64,000 bases of DNA, taken from positions 620,001 through 684,000 of the forward strand of contig NZ_FSRG01000004.1 of NCBI RefSeq assembly GCF_900129975.1. Direction: 5' to 3'. Positions 1 to 8,955 of this stretch are shown piece after piece. Source of the DNA: Halodesulfovibrio marinisediminis DSM 17456. GTDB lineage: Bacteria; Desulfobacterota; Desulfovibrionia; Desulfovibrionales; Desulfovibrionaceae. A program made the translations under genes and the position numbers. Below the pieces are notes generated by a model. That model saw only the letters and a program-made list of their open reading frames with translations, searched no databases and was not told the origin of the DNA. The stretch's first letter is position 1, and every line of letters begins with the position of its first letter.

Positions 1-454
1 CCGTCTTATCCGTACCAACTCTGTTTCTGCTATGGAAAACCAGGCTCTCTGGCACGAGCGTGACATCAGTCACTCCTCTGTTGAGCGTGTAATTATGCCG
101 GATACCACAATCCTCATGAACTACATGCTTAACCGTCTGTGCAATCTGATTTCCAACCTGCGTGTCATTCCTGAAAACATGGATCGCAATCTTGTTGGTT
201 CAATGGGACTCTTCTTCTCCCAGCGTGTACTTCTTGGCCTTGTTGATACCGGCATGGGTCGTCAGGATGCGTATGTAATGGTGCAGAAATGTGCAATGGA
301 AAGTTGGGATACAAAACAGCTTTTTGAAGACCTCGTTCGAAAAGATCCAGAAATCAGTGCACGCATCGCACCTGAAAAAATGGATGAAATCTTCGATGCA
401 AAATACTACCTGCGTCATGAAGATCTGATTTTCGATCGCGTATTCAATTCATAG
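1..454 (+). CDS. purB: Adenylosuccinate lyase, C-terminal part (cut by window edge)
   Basis: Adenylosuccinate lyase acts twice in purine synthesis, releasing fumarate from SAICAR and from adenylosuccinate. Only the C-terminal ~150 residues are in the window; the frame is open from base 2 and the start lies upstream. The motif WHERDISHSSVERVIMPD is typical of the family's central helical domain, and the rest is the all-helical C-terminal domain ending in KYYLRHEDLIFDRVF. The fumarase-superfamily signature loop must lie outside the window. The stop is 29 bases before the preferred pyrE start, so the two genes are probably co-transcribed, joining purine and pyrimidine synthesis. Assignment is firm despite truncation. 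Confidence 0.93.
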   Translation, partial: RLIRTNSVSAMENQALWHERDISHSSVERVIMPDTTILMNYMLNRLCNLISNLRVIPENMDRNLVGSMGLFFSQRVLLGLVDTGMGRQDAYVMVQKCAMESWDTKQLFEDLVRKDPEISARIAPEKMDEIFDAKYYLRHEDLIFDRVFNS

Positions 455-483
455 ATTTATAGTAAAAAATTATGGAGCGGAAA

Positions 484-1056
484 ATGGCAGAACTTAAAAA
501 ACGACTTGCAAAACTTCTGTACGAGAAGTCTTACAAAGAAGGGGACTTCACTCTCGCTTCCGGCAAAAAGAGTGATTACTACTTCGACTGCCGTCAGACC
601 GCTCTGCACCCTGAAGGTGCGTGGTTGATCGGCAACCTTTTCTACGAACTCATTTCCGGCCTTGAGAATGCAGCAGAAATTAAAGGCGTAGGCGGTATGA
701 CTCTTGGTGCGGACCCGCTTGTAAGCTCTACTTCTGTAATCTCCTTTGAAAAAGGCGGACACCTTCCTGCACTTATCGTGCGTAAGCAGCCTAAAGGTCA
801 TGGAACCGGACAGGGCGTTGAAGGTCTTGCTAATTTTGAAGATGGCGATGTAGTTGTTATGCTTGAAGATGTAGTAACTACTGGTGGCTCTGTTATTACT
901 GCAATTGAGCGTATTGAAGCTTCTGGCCTCAAAGTGTCTTGCGTATGCGCAGTACTTGATCGTGATGAGGGTGGCCGCGAAGCGCTTGCAGAGCGTGGTT
1001 ACAACCTTGTATCTATCTTTAACCGTAAAGAGCTTGTAGAACTTGCTACTAGCTAA
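484..1056 (+). CDS. pyrE: Orotate phosphoribosyltransferase
   Basis: Transfers the phosphoribosyl group of PRPP to orotate, giving OMP in de novo UMP synthesis; cytosolic. The type I phosphoribosyltransferase PRPP loop is seen in VVVMLEDVVTTGGS, and the N-terminal segment GDFTLASGKKSDYYFDCRQ is the orotate-binding hood found in this family. About 190 residues is normal. An ATG at 472 opens the same frame, but a GGAG sits six bases before the ATG at 484 and would fall inside the longer protein, so 484 is preferred. It follows purB closely and is closed by a strong hairpin terminator. Confidence 0.94.
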   Translation: MAELKKRLAKLLYEKSYKEGDFTLASGKKSDYYFDCRQTALHPEGAWLIGNLFYELISGLENAAEIKGVGGMTLGADPLVSSTSVISFEKGGHLPALIVRKQPKGHGTGQGVEGLANFEDGDVVVMLEDVVTTGGSVITAIERIEASGLKVSCVCAVLDRDEGGREALAERGYNLVSIFNRKELVELATS

Positions 1057-1082
1057 CGCGTTATAAATAGAGATGTTTTTGA

Positions 1083-1113
1083 GTGCCTCCTGCATGGGGG
1101 CACTTTTTTTTTT
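1083..1113 (+). terminator. Rho-independent terminator of purB-pyrE
   Basis: An 8-bp stem (arms 1083-1090 and 1096-1103, one G-T pair) with a five-base loop is followed directly by ten T residues. It lies 26 bases after the pyrE stop. Confidence 0.9.
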
Positions 1114-1255
1114 ACACTTTTTTCTAGTGCATTGAACTGCAATTTCTTGACAAGTTTGCTTGTCTCATGTCCTTTGTCAGTTTGGATTTACAATTACTTT
1201 AGTCTTCAAATAAATCACGGCATGTTGGGGATTTTTCCTCGAAATAAGGATCTTC

Positions 1256-2509
1256 ATGCGCTTGCTTCCGTACCTCTTTTCATTTTGCCTTTGTTTTAGC
1301 ATTTCCATTGTTCCCGCCTTTGCTGGTTGGCAGGCCGTTGTTCCTGAAGAAGCTGGAAAGCTTCCAATGCTTGTTGCAGTTGATAAATCCAGACAATCTG
1401 CTCAGTTCTTTGGTCAAAAGGCCAGCGAGCTTTCTTCGCAAAAAGTTCCTTGCAGTTCCGGACAGGTGAAAGGGGATAAGCAGCGTGAGGGAGACAGAAA
1501 GACCCCTGAAGGTATCTACTTTGTAGAAAAAAGGCGTACTAGTGGGTTAGACTATGCTTTATACGGTCAGGAAGCATATACTCTTAATTATCCTAACCCT
1601 GTAGATAAGCTTCGAGAGAAGAATGGGCATGGCATTTGGATACACGGAAGGGGCACACCTATTGTTCCTAGAGAAACAAAAGGATGTATTGCTTTAAATA
1701 ATCCGGATATTGCCGATCTATATACCAAGGTGACAGTTAATACTCCTGTAATTTTAGCCGAACAGGTAGTACCGTATTTTCGTTCTGAATCTGAATTTAA
1801 CGAATTGAAAGAAAAAACGTTTCAGTGGGTTGCCGCATGGCAGGATCGTTCTCCAGAATATTTGCAAATGTTCTCACCCGAGGCATTTACAAAAAGTATG
1901 AAGAAGCCTTTTTCTTCTTTCAAACAACAAAAGGAACGTCTTTTTTCTCGACTTCCATGGATTATTACATGGACGAATAACGTTAATGTGCTTCAGGGAC
2001 CTGATTACTGGGTAACATGGTTTGACCAATACTACCATGCCCCAAACCTTGTAACGCAAGGTGTACGCCGTTTGTACTGGCAGAAGAACAGCGACGGTGA
2101 GTTTGTAATTGTGGGCATGGAATGGAAAGAAAGGAAAATAGGTATAGAGAAGGCGTATCTTGACGCTGTCGCTGCAAGTGTGCATAACTTTCTTGATACT
2201 TGGGTCACTGACTGGAAAAACGGAACAGTGGATAAGTACATTAGTAGGTATGCGATCAAAGCCGTACAAGGATCGCATCGGGGTGTTAATGCCATAGCAA
2301 ATCATAAGCGTAAGCTGTGGCAGCAAAAAAAGCCTGCTAAGATTGTGCTTTCAGACATCAAAATGTCTATGTCCCGACGGGGGCTTGAAGTAACCATGAA
2401 CCAATACTATGAAGATAGTACCGGTTACTCAGATCAAGGGACTAAGACATTGGTCTTACTGCCAAAAGATGGCCAATGGGTCATCGTAATTGAAGAGTGG
2501 AGATCCTGA
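1256..2509 (+). CDS. Exported L,D-transpeptidase with two NTF2-like domains
   Basis: YkuD-type L,D-transpeptidase, a periplasmic enzyme that cross-links peptidoglycan or attaches proteins to it through a cysteine acyl-enzyme. Residues 1-23 form a signal peptide ending in PAFA. The catalytic domain (about 35-165) shows GDRKTPEGIY near 79-88, H130 in HGRGT and C144 in KGCIALNN, the expected His...Cys pair. Residues ~178-290 and ~298-417 look like two successive NTF2/SnoaL-like domains, each an N-terminal helix with WVAAWQ or FLDTWVTDW followed by curved strands; this resembles the Cds6-type architecture. The next gene begins three bases downstream, so the two are probably translated from one message. 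The cross-linked substrate cannot be told from sequence. Confidence 0.87.
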   Translation: MRLLPYLFSFCLCFSISIVPAFAGWQAVVPEEAGKLPMLVAVDKSRQSAQFFGQKASELSSQKVPCSSGQVKGDKQREGDRKTPEGIYFVEKRRTSGLDYALYGQEAYTLNYPNPVDKLREKNGHGIWIHGRGTPIVPRETKGCIALNNPDIADLYTKVTVNTPVILAEQVVPYFRSESEFNELKEKTFQWVAAWQDRSPEYLQMFSPEAFTKSMKKPFSSFKQQKERLFSRLPWIITWTNNVNVLQGPDYWVTWFDQYYHAPNLVTQGVRRLYWQKNSDGEFVIVGMEWKERKIGIEKAYLDAVAASVHNFLDTWVTDWKNGTVDKYISRYAIKAVQGSHRGVNAIANHKRKLWQQKKPAKIVLSDIKMSMSRRGLEVTMNQYYEDSTGYSDQGTKTLVLLPKDGQWVIVIEEWRS

Positions 2510-2512
2510 TAG

Positions 2513-3208
2513 ATGAGTGAAAAGTATAGTGTCCTCATAATGCGTGATGATACAAACGTACGACGATACAGGGTGAGTTCGTCCAGCTTAAGGATGCTTT
2601 TAGTTGTTTTGTTCTGTGTGGTGCTCGTGGCGCTATGCGGAATCTTTACAAGTTTTTCACTCTGGGAAACAAATACAGCTCTTATGAAAGAGCGCCACGG
2701 TGTACAAAAAGAGTTACGTGATTTAAAGGTGTACGTTGAACGCCTTGAAAATATAGAACAAATTTTGCAATCAAACGATCCTGAAGAACTTCAGGCATTG
2801 TTTTCTTCTATGAGTGTGGCTGCTTCAGCAGAGTTACCACCACCTATTGATCTTTCTTCTATTTTAAAAATTGTAGATGCAAACCTTGTCGAGGTTTCCA
2901 ACCTTAAGCTGCAAAAGGCGACAGGGGGGAATCTGCGGTTATCACTTAAGCTCGATAATAAAAATGCTAAAGGAAATATTCGCGGCTCAATTGCACTGGC
3001 CTTCATTACCAAAGAAGGTAAAGTCATTGTGATTGATGCTAATGAAAAGGATATGGACTTCAGCATTAACCGTTTTAAGCGAATTGTTACGACTTTCGAG
3101 GTTCCGGAAGCAATGTTGCTTAACGAGGCATATGCACTTCAGGTGAGCATTAATAAAGATAAGACAACATTGCTGCAACGCATTTACCCGATGAAAGAAC
3201 TTATGTAG
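2513..3208 (+). CDS. Membrane-anchored coiled-coil protein, unknown function
   Basis: I do not recognise this with confidence. It has a short cytoplasmic N-terminus (YSVLIMRDDTNVRRYRVS), one membrane helix at about 27-50, a charged helical stretch at 55-95 likely to be a coiled coil, and a C-terminal beta-rich domain from ~135 with alternating hydrophobic residues (LRLSLKLDNKNAKGNIRGSI). The layout resembles proteins grouped as DUF6776, but that link is tentative. The N-terminal YSVLIMRDD segment also resembles tails seen on cell-envelope peptidases. It starts three bases after the L,D-transpeptidase stop, so a supporting role in envelope maintenance is a fair inference. Confidence 0.7.
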   Translation: MSEKYSVLIMRDDTNVRRYRVSSSSLRMLLVVLFCVVLVALCGIFTSFSLWETNTALMKERHGVQKELRDLKVYVERLENIEQILQSNDPEELQALFSSMSVAASAELPPPIDLSSILKIVDANLVEVSNLKLQKATGGNLRLSLKLDNKNAKGNIRGSIALAFITKEGKVIVIDANEKDMDFSINRFKRIVTTFEVPEAMLLNEAYALQVSINKDKTTLLQRIYPMKELM

Positions 3209-3279
3209 TTTGTCTTTTGGTCGGCTGTATAAAACTGAGTCAAATATTTATTATTTGGATTCGAAATGTAATTAAAAAA

Positions 3280-3309
3280 GGGTGGAGTTTTTTACTCCAC
3301 CCTTTTTTT
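3280..3309. terminator. Bidirectional terminator between convergent genes
   Basis: Perfect 9-bp inverted repeat (3280-3288 with 3294-3302) flanked by six A on the left and seven T on the right, so it can stop transcripts from both sides. It separates the plus-strand transpeptidase operon from the minus-strand ntrX operon. Confidence 0.88.
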
Positions 3310-3448
3310 AGTTAGTTTTTTCTGCACGACGTTTTGTATTTTTACGAATAATAGGTTGTCTGTTCTTTATTCCGGTGAAAGGGGGACAAAGCTCTTTCAC
3401 GTAGAAGCATAGAAAAATTAAGTGCGGCAGCCAAAAAGAACAGGCACA

Positions 3449-4834
3449 TTATTCTGATTGAATATTGTATGACCGAAGCTTGCGATAAAGATAGCTGCGC
3501 TCAAGCCCTATAGCTTCTGCAAGGCGTGTGATGTTACCATCAAACTCCTTTAACTTTGCTTCAAGGAACGCTGCCTCAAAGTGGTTGCGTGCTTCTTTAA
3601 AGTCTACAGCGCCGTTTGAGATAAGCTGTTCGCCTGTGGAGGACGGTAGTGGTACGAACTTTGAGAATTCTGGCGGTAGCATCTTTGCTGTTACTATTTT
3701 TCCGCCGTACATAATGAGCATGCGTTCCACAAAGTTTTTTAGCTCGCGTACGTTGCCCGGCCAGCCGTATTGGAGCAGGGCTTTGGTTGCTTCTTCGTCA
3801 AAGGTAAGTGGTTTGAACCCGTGCTCTGCAACAAGCGTGGTAATAAAGTTTTCGATAAGCAAAATGACGTCTGTACCACGTTCTCTGAGTGGCGGAACGT
3901 AGATTGGGAAGACGCGAAGGCGATAGTAAAGGTCTTCGCGAAAATTGCCTTCACGGATTTCATCCTCAAGCTTTTTGTTTGTTGCAGCGATAACGCGCAC
4001 GTTTACTTTAATGGTTTTGTTTCCGCCGACACGTTCGAAGGATTGCTCTTGAAGAATACGCAGGATTTTTGCCTGTGTTTTCATACTCATGTCACCGATT
4101 TCGTCGAGGAACAGGGTGCCGTTGTTCGCCATTTCGAATTTACCGGTCTTGGACTGGTCGGCACCGGTGAACGCACCTCGTTCGTGTCCAAAGAGTTCTG
4201 ATTCGATGAGTTCTTCTGGGATAGCGGCACAGTTCACTGCCACGAGAGGATTATCGGCCCTGCGTGAGTGTGCGTGGATGGAACGGGCAGCAATTTCTTT
4301 GCCTGTTCCGTTTTCTCCGGTGATGAGTACCCATGCGTCTGTAGGAGCTACTCGCTCAATGTGTTCACGAAGTTCACGTATTGGTGCAGAATTACCTGTT
4401 ACTTCTACAGTTTGCTCGGTACGGATGCGTGACTTGAGGGCAAGGTTTTCTTTGCGCAGGTTCTGGAATTCAAGAGCCTTGTTGGCTGCGATGACAACTT
4501 TTTCAAGTGAAAGAGGTTTTTCAATAAAGTCGTGTGCACCGTATTTGATAGCGTTAACCGCTGTTTCAATATTCCCATGCCCAGAGATCATGATGACTGG
4601 CAGTGACTTGTCATATTGCTTGATATTGGTCAGCACTTCCATGCCGTCCATGCCTGGAAGCCAAATGTCCAGAAAAACAAGATCAGGCGATAATTCTTTG
4701 ACAGCTTCAAGCCCCAGTTCCCCAGTCTCAGCTTCTTCAACCAAGTAGTCTTCATCTTCCAGAATTCCGCGGAGAGAAAAGCGAATTCCTTCTTCATCAT
4801 CAATAATTAATATACGAGCCTTGGACTGAGGCAT
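3449..4834 (-). CDS. ntrX: Sigma-54-dependent response regulator, NtrX type
   Basis: Transcription activator that, once phosphorylated, drives promoters read by sigma-54 RNA polymerase. Receiver domain 1-120 with acidic residues D12/D13 and phosphoacceptor D56; AAA+ domain ~145-385 with Walker A GENGTGKE (173-180), the sigma-54 contact loop GAFTGA (220-225) and Walker B LFLDEIGD (241-248); Fis-type helix-turn-helix at ~415-457. Its 461 residues and the shared operon with an NtrY-like kinase favour NtrX over NtrC. A TIGR01777 epimerase lies between the two partners. Regulated genes cannot be deduced here. Confidence 0.9.
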   Translation of the reverse strand: MPQSKARILIIDDEEGIRFSLRGILEDEDYLVEEAETGELGLEAVKELSPDLVFLDIWLPGMDGMEVLTNIKQYDKSLPVIMISGHGNIETAVNAIKYGAHDFIEKPLSLEKVVIAANKALEFQNLRKENLALKSRIRTEQTVEVTGNSAPIRELREHIERVAPTDAWVLITGENGTGKEIAARSIHAHSRRADNPLVAVNCAAIPEELIESELFGHERGAFTGADQSKTGKFEMANNGTLFLDEIGDMSMKTQAKILRILQEQSFERVGGNKTIKVNVRVIAATNKKLEDEIREGNFREDLYYRLRVFPIYVPPLRERGTDVILLIENFITTLVAEHGFKPLTFDEEATKALLQYGWPGNVRELKNFVERMLIMYGGKIVTAKMLPPEFSKFVPLPSSTGEQLISNGAVDFKEARNHFEAAFLEAKLKEFDGNITRLAEAIGLERSYLYRKLRSYNIQSE

Positions 4835-4878
4835 AGAAGCTCCATGAGGTGATTAAACGGAAAAAGAATAGTGTGAGC

Positions 4879-5817
4879 CTAGCGACTAAGGATGTTTGAA
4901 AGTGCGCCATTCAGAGACGGGTACGAAAAGCGGAATCCAGATTTAAGTAGTTTCTCCGGTAAGACGCGTTGTCCTTGCAGGATAAGTTCTTCAGCCATTT
5001 CCCCAAGTGCTAAACGTAAAACAGGAGCTGGAACTCGTAACCATGATGGTTTACCGAGTACTGCGCCCAAAGTTTTACAGAATGTATCCATAGTCACTGG
5101 GGACGGCGACGTAAGATTGAATACACCTTCGCAGGTTGGTGTGTTTATAATATGAATTATTGCATCTACCTGATCCTGGATATGAATCCATGACATGACC
5201 TGCTTGCCGCTACCGAGCGGGCCACCTACGCCGTAGCGGAATGGTGGTAGGAATTTTTGAAGAACGCCACCGTGGCCGAGCACGAGACCGGTACGGATAA
5301 TCACTCTTCTTGTGCCGGAAATGTCCATGCAGGAAGTGGAAGCTTCCCAATCTTTGCAGACAGAAGCCAGAAAACCCTGTCCAGCGGGACTTTTCTCAGT
5401 TGCTGGACTGTCTTCAGGGGATGCAGGTTGTGAGCCGTAAAATCCTATTGCAGAGCTCTGGATAACAACCTTTGGCTTTTCATCGAGAAAATCTATGGCA
5501 CGGCACATGGAAGCGCCAGCAGAAACTCGAGAGTTACGTATTTCTGCTTTACGTTCGTCTGTCCATCGTCCAGCGGCAATGTTCGATCCGATCAGGTTAA
5601 TAACCACATCGGCAGATTTTAAATGCGTTGCCAGTTGTTCAGGGTTTTTACCGTCCCATGGTGCAAACTCAACATGGAAAGAGTGCCCCTCCGGAATGAG
5701 ATAGCGCCCACGCTCTGGGTTGCGTGAAGTAACGACCACATGAACATCATTTTCAAGCAGGCGGCTTGTGAGTGCTCTGCCTATAAAACCCGAACCACCA
5801 AGAAGTACAGCATGCAT
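4879..5817 (-). CDS. TIGR01777-family NAD(P)-binding epimerase-like protein
   Basis: Extended short-chain dehydrogenase/epimerase of the TIGR01777 (YfcH, SDR39U1) family. The nucleotide-binding motif GGSGFIG is at 7-13 and SSAIGFYGSQ corresponds to the active-site region. The C-terminal part (LGKPSWLRVPAPVLRLALGEMAEELILQGQRV) is the family's usual extra domain. At 312 residues it has normal length. Members lack a settled substrate, so I assign none. It lies between ntrY and ntrX on the same strand with gaps of 60 and 44 bases, so it is probably co-expressed with the two-component pair. Confidence 0.87.
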   Translation of the reverse strand: MHAVLLGGSGFIGRALTSRLLENDVHVVVTSRNPERGRYLIPEGHSFHVEFAPWDGKNPEQLATHLKSADVVINLIGSNIAAGRWTDERKAEIRNSRVSAGASMCRAIDFLDEKPKVVIQSSAIGFYGSQPASPEDSPATEKSPAGQGFLASVCKDWEASTSCMDISGTRRVIIRTGLVLGHGGVLQKFLPPFRYGVGGPLGSGKQVMSWIHIQDQVDAIIHIINTPTCEGVFNLTSPSPVTMDTFCKTLGAVLGKPSWLRVPAPVLRLALGEMAEELILQGQRVLPEKLLKSGFRFSYPSLNGALSNILSR

Positions 5818-5877
5818 AGTCTCAAGCTCCCTCTTGTTCTGGGATTGGAACGTTGTTTAATTTTTAGTGCGCTATAG

Positions 5878-8085
5878 TTATACCACAGGAAGTTCTACTG
5901 TGACAATGGTTCCACCATGTTCAGGACTGTTGGCACGTACGTAGCCTCGATGGTCGCTGATAATAGATTTTACGATGGTAAGCCCAAGACCTGTTCCGCC
6001 TTTCTTTTGGGAGAAGTATGGCTCAAAAAGGCGCGAACGTTCTTCCTGCGTAAGGCCGGGACCGTTATCTTCCACATCTACTCGGACAAGCCCTAATTCC
6101 TGTTTGTACTCAAGGGTGACGGTAACTGTTCCGTTCTCTTTGCTAGTTAGAATCTCTGCTGCGTTAGACATGATGTTCATGAACACGCGTTTAAGGGCCG
6201 AACTGTCCATCTGGATGATCGGAATATCGTTTATTCTCTGGTAATTCCAACTAATCTTGCTGTGTGAGTTTTTAAATAACGTTACAAGCTCTTGTAGTAA
6301 TGGGTCAATTTTACCCGGTGCAAGCATAACTTCAGGTAGCTTTGCAAAGGCAGAGAACTCCTGCACCATGTTTTGCAGTTCCTCTACTTCTTTTACAATC
6401 AGGTTGGTACACTGGCTAAATGCCGGTTCGTCGATCTGCTTGCCGTATTTGCGCTGCAGGCGTTGTGCAGAAAGCTTGATTGGTGTGAGCGGGTTTTTGA
6501 TTTCATGGGCGATGCGTCGTGCAACTTCTCGCCATGCCGCCATGCGCTGCATCTTTTCAAGCTCTGTAATATCTTCAATCACTGCTACAAAACCGAACTG
6601 GTTGCTGTCATGTGCAGGCAAGCCAATTGCACTTAGAAGCAGTTTAAGTTCTCGACCACCAATGTTTACAGCAACCTCACGCTTCCATGGTGATTCCGGC
6701 GTGGTTTGGAAATGGCTTACGAGTTCGCCCACCAGTTCGCCTTCAACACGTGAACGTAGAAGTGTGCGAACATTCCATCCGATAAGCGACTGTGCAGATA
6801 CGCCGAACATGCTTGCAGCCGCCTTGTTGATGGTTGAAATTTGTCCAAGAGAATCAACGGAAACTACACCTGCTGCGGTGTTATCAAGTACTGCTTCGAT
6901 GTAGCGGTTACGCTGCTCTTTTTCGAGATTTTGTTTTTCAAGCTGAGTGTTTGCATCTGTAATGCTGTTACGGGTTTGCTCCAAGTCTTCGGCCATACGG
7001 TTGAACGAGCCCACAAGCACGCCAAGTTCGTCGTTGGATGTGTCTTCAAGACGTACGGAAAGGTCGCCCTTCGAAATACGTTCAGTAGCTTTGCCAAGTG
7101 CAAGAATTGGCTCAACAAGTTCTTTTGCCAGACGGAAACCGAACCACATCGCGCCGAGAATAATAAGCAGGGTGACTACACCCAGAATAAAATAGAGCGT
7201 GATTTTGAGAGGACGTTTGAGGGTTCGCAGTTTCTTGTACTCATCCAGACCGCGAACAATACGGTCAAGCTTGAACATGGTATCTTTACCGATACTTCGG
7301 ACGAGTACAAGATAGCCGGTTTTACCTTCATCAACAGGCATAACCCCTACGGCGTAATCTGAAGCTGCTCCCGGCCAGATGAGTGACCAGAATCGGGGAT
7401 TTTTCTCCAAGTTGCCCCAGTTGATGCGGCTCTTGGTTTCGTCCCAGACTTTTTCAATATCCTTTTCACCATGCCAGTTCTGTTCGGTACGTTTCGGCGT
7501 CATAACGCCTACAACGGTCAGATTATATTCAGTGCGTTTTTCTTCGAGGAAGCTGTCCATGCCTTTGCCGCCCCATGCAAATTGACGTTTGCGGATCTGA
7601 CCAAGAATATTTTTGCTGAAATGTTGAAGGTCATTGAGAGAGTCGGCGTAAAATGATTGTCCAATATCCAGTGCTGTTTCCATGGATGTTTCAACTTGGT
7701 TTTTAAACCAATAATCTACGGATGTTTGCACAAACTGCGTGCTGATGACAAACATCAGTGCAGTAGGGATAAGAGAAAGGCACATGAAGACAAGGACAAG
7801 ACGTGTTCGTAGATGAGAGCCAAGTACCTTGCGGCGGCGTTCCAGGATAAGTTTAATCCCGTTACGTAACACGATGAAAAGAATAAGCAGAACAAGGATA
7901 AAGTTTAAGTTGAACAGGGCGAGGAAAAAATAAGAGTCCACGCCAAGATACTTAAGCTCAATCCAAGTGAGGGCAATGATGATGAGAAAGATAGCAGCCG
8001 CAATTATCAGCTCGCGCTTGCGACGTTTTTTTTCGCGTGCGTCGATTGCGTTTACTATAATCGTGCCCTGATCATTAGGGGTCAT
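5878..8085 (-). CDS. ntrY: NtrY-type membrane sensor histidine kinase
   Basis: Inner-membrane histidine kinase, presumed partner of the NtrX regulator in the same operon. Hydrophobic helices occur at about 25-47, 52-72, 92-115 and 293-315, with an extracytoplasmic region between the third and fourth, matching NtrY topology. A HAMP domain follows (~316-370), then a PAS domain (~390-505) and the kinase core: H-box ARRIAHEIKNPLTP with the phosphorylated histidine, N-box NIMSNAAEIL, G1 DNGPGL and G2 GGTGLGL. Length 735 is usual. The start is 18 bases after the stop of the DUF4390 gene. The stimulus is unknown; NtrY/NtrX pairs elsewhere are tied to nitrogen, redox or envelope signals. Confidence 0.9.
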   Translation of the reverse strand: MTPNDQGTIIVNAIDAREKKRRKRELIIAAAIFLIIIALTWIELKYLGVDSYFFLALFNLNFILVLLILFIVLRNGIKLILERRRKVLGSHLRTRLVLVFMCLSLIPTALMFVISTQFVQTSVDYWFKNQVETSMETALDIGQSFYADSLNDLQHFSKNILGQIRKRQFAWGGKGMDSFLEEKRTEYNLTVVGVMTPKRTEQNWHGEKDIEKVWDETKSRINWGNLEKNPRFWSLIWPGAASDYAVGVMPVDEGKTGYLVLVRSIGKDTMFKLDRIVRGLDEYKKLRTLKRPLKITLYFILGVVTLLIILGAMWFGFRLAKELVEPILALGKATERISKGDLSVRLEDTSNDELGVLVGSFNRMAEDLEQTRNSITDANTQLEKQNLEKEQRNRYIEAVLDNTAAGVVSVDSLGQISTINKAAASMFGVSAQSLIGWNVRTLLRSRVEGELVGELVSHFQTTPESPWKREVAVNIGGRELKLLLSAIGLPAHDSNQFGFVAVIEDITELEKMQRMAAWREVARRIAHEIKNPLTPIKLSAQRLQRKYGKQIDEPAFSQCTNLIVKEVEELQNMVQEFSAFAKLPEVMLAPGKIDPLLQELVTLFKNSHSKISWNYQRINDIPIIQMDSSALKRVFMNIMSNAAEILTSKENGTVTVTLEYKQELGLVRVDVEDNGPGLTQEERSRLFEPYFSQKKGGTGLGLTIVKSIISDHRGYVRANSPEHGGTIVTVELPVV

Positions 8086-8103
8086 AGATATTCCTGCGTA
8101 TTA

Positions 8104-8691
8104 TCAGTACGTAAAGTCCGTTGAGTATTGTATTGGTGGAGCAGGGTCCCATGACCAGAAAAAGAATGACTTGCTGAGCCATTCTGGAACGTCAGTGTTA
8201 ACCATCTCAACGCTCAATGTGACTCTGTATTCGTTACCGGAAGTCATCAAGGTCGTGCTTCCCACCGGAAGAGAAATAGATTTCCAAGCCCCTTCAAGCA
8301 ACTTGCGCAGACTTTTGTTTCTGTGCGGTGCCTTATTGTCCGGTAAGGTGAGAAAATACTCTTTTGTTAGTGTGTCATAGTATAGTTGGCTTGTAATATT
8401 GGTCTCAGCTAAATTTTTTCTGAACCAGTAGGAGCGCGGTCTGGATAAGTCGACTTGGCAGTTGAGTTCTACCAGTACGCCTTCATTAAGCAGCACGCGT
8501 AGCTGGTCAAGCTGGGTAACACCTACGCCAAAAGTGAGCATCAGAGCGCCGTCAGTTTCAGAAAGGCGGAACGAAGTAAGCCGCATTTCCTGTGAGGTCG
8601 CATGAGCAGGGGCGGGCAGTGTCGCGCAGAGCAGACAGAAAGTCATTGTGGAGAACAGGAGCGTGCGTGTAAAATTTGATACTCGGGTCAT
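8104..8691 (-). CDS. DUF4390 exported protein, first gene of the ntrY operon
   Basis: A 195-residue protein with a signal peptide (hydrophobic core ~9-27, ending PAPAHA). The mature part is beta-rich; the segments LLNEGVLVELNCQVDL, SYWFRKN and YYDTLTKEYFLTLPD match the DUF4390 family, often found just upstream of NtrY/NtrX in other proteobacteria. I infer a periplasmic protein, perhaps modulating the kinase's sensing region, though no function is proven to my knowledge. It is the promoter-proximal gene of DUF4390-ntrY-epimerase-ntrX. Confidence 0.8.
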   Translation of the reverse strand: MTRVSNFTRTLLFSTMTFCLLCATLPAPAHATSQEMRLTSFRLSETDGALMLTFGVGVTQLDQLRVLLNEGVLVELNCQVDLSRPRSYWFRKNLAETNITSQLYYDTLTKEYFLTLPDNKAPHRNKSLRKLLEGAWKSISLPVGSTTLMTSGNEYRVTLSVEMVNTDVPEWLSKSFFFWSWDPAPPIQYSTDFTY

Positions 8692-8854
8692 AGCGTCTCT
8701 GCTTGAGTTAGGGTCTGTTTAATCACAATAAAATATGCTGGATTTTGGCATACTGTTTGTCTGTTGGCAAGTTGTCTGAAGGAATATCGACTACTATTTA
8801 TTTCAATGTGATAGGGCAGGAAAAAATATCGCAGTTTACAAGGGATTGATGAAT

Positions 8855-8894
8855 AAAACTGTGTCCCATTCAAAAGAATAGAACACAGTTTTTT
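8855..8894 (-). terminator. Terminator downstream of rbsK
   Basis: Perfect 10-bp stem (8855-8864 with 8883-8892) whose 18-base loop contains a small ATTC/GAAT inner stem. On the minus strand it is followed by TTTTATT, 62 bases after the rbsK stop. A T-rich right side could also let it act on the plus strand. Confidence 0.75.
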
Positions 8895-8955
8895 AATGTA
8901 TTAATAACGTAGTAAAATAGTAATTGGTAGAAACAGACTGTAGTACTAGTTAATC

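Noticed and set aside
457-1095. 212-codon open frame on the minus strand over pyrE
   Set aside because: Fully antisense to a well-conserved pyrE with a clear PRPP motif; no motif or RBS of its own.
1147-1175. TTGACA upstream of the L,D-transpeptidase as a sigma-70 promoter
   Set aside because: The -35 is perfect, but no acceptable -10 is found at 16-18 bases, so it was not listed as a feature.
4089-4748. 219-codon open frame on the plus strand over ntrX
   Set aside because: Antisense to a strongly conserved sigma-54 activator domain; composition is Ser/Arg-rich as in reverse frames.
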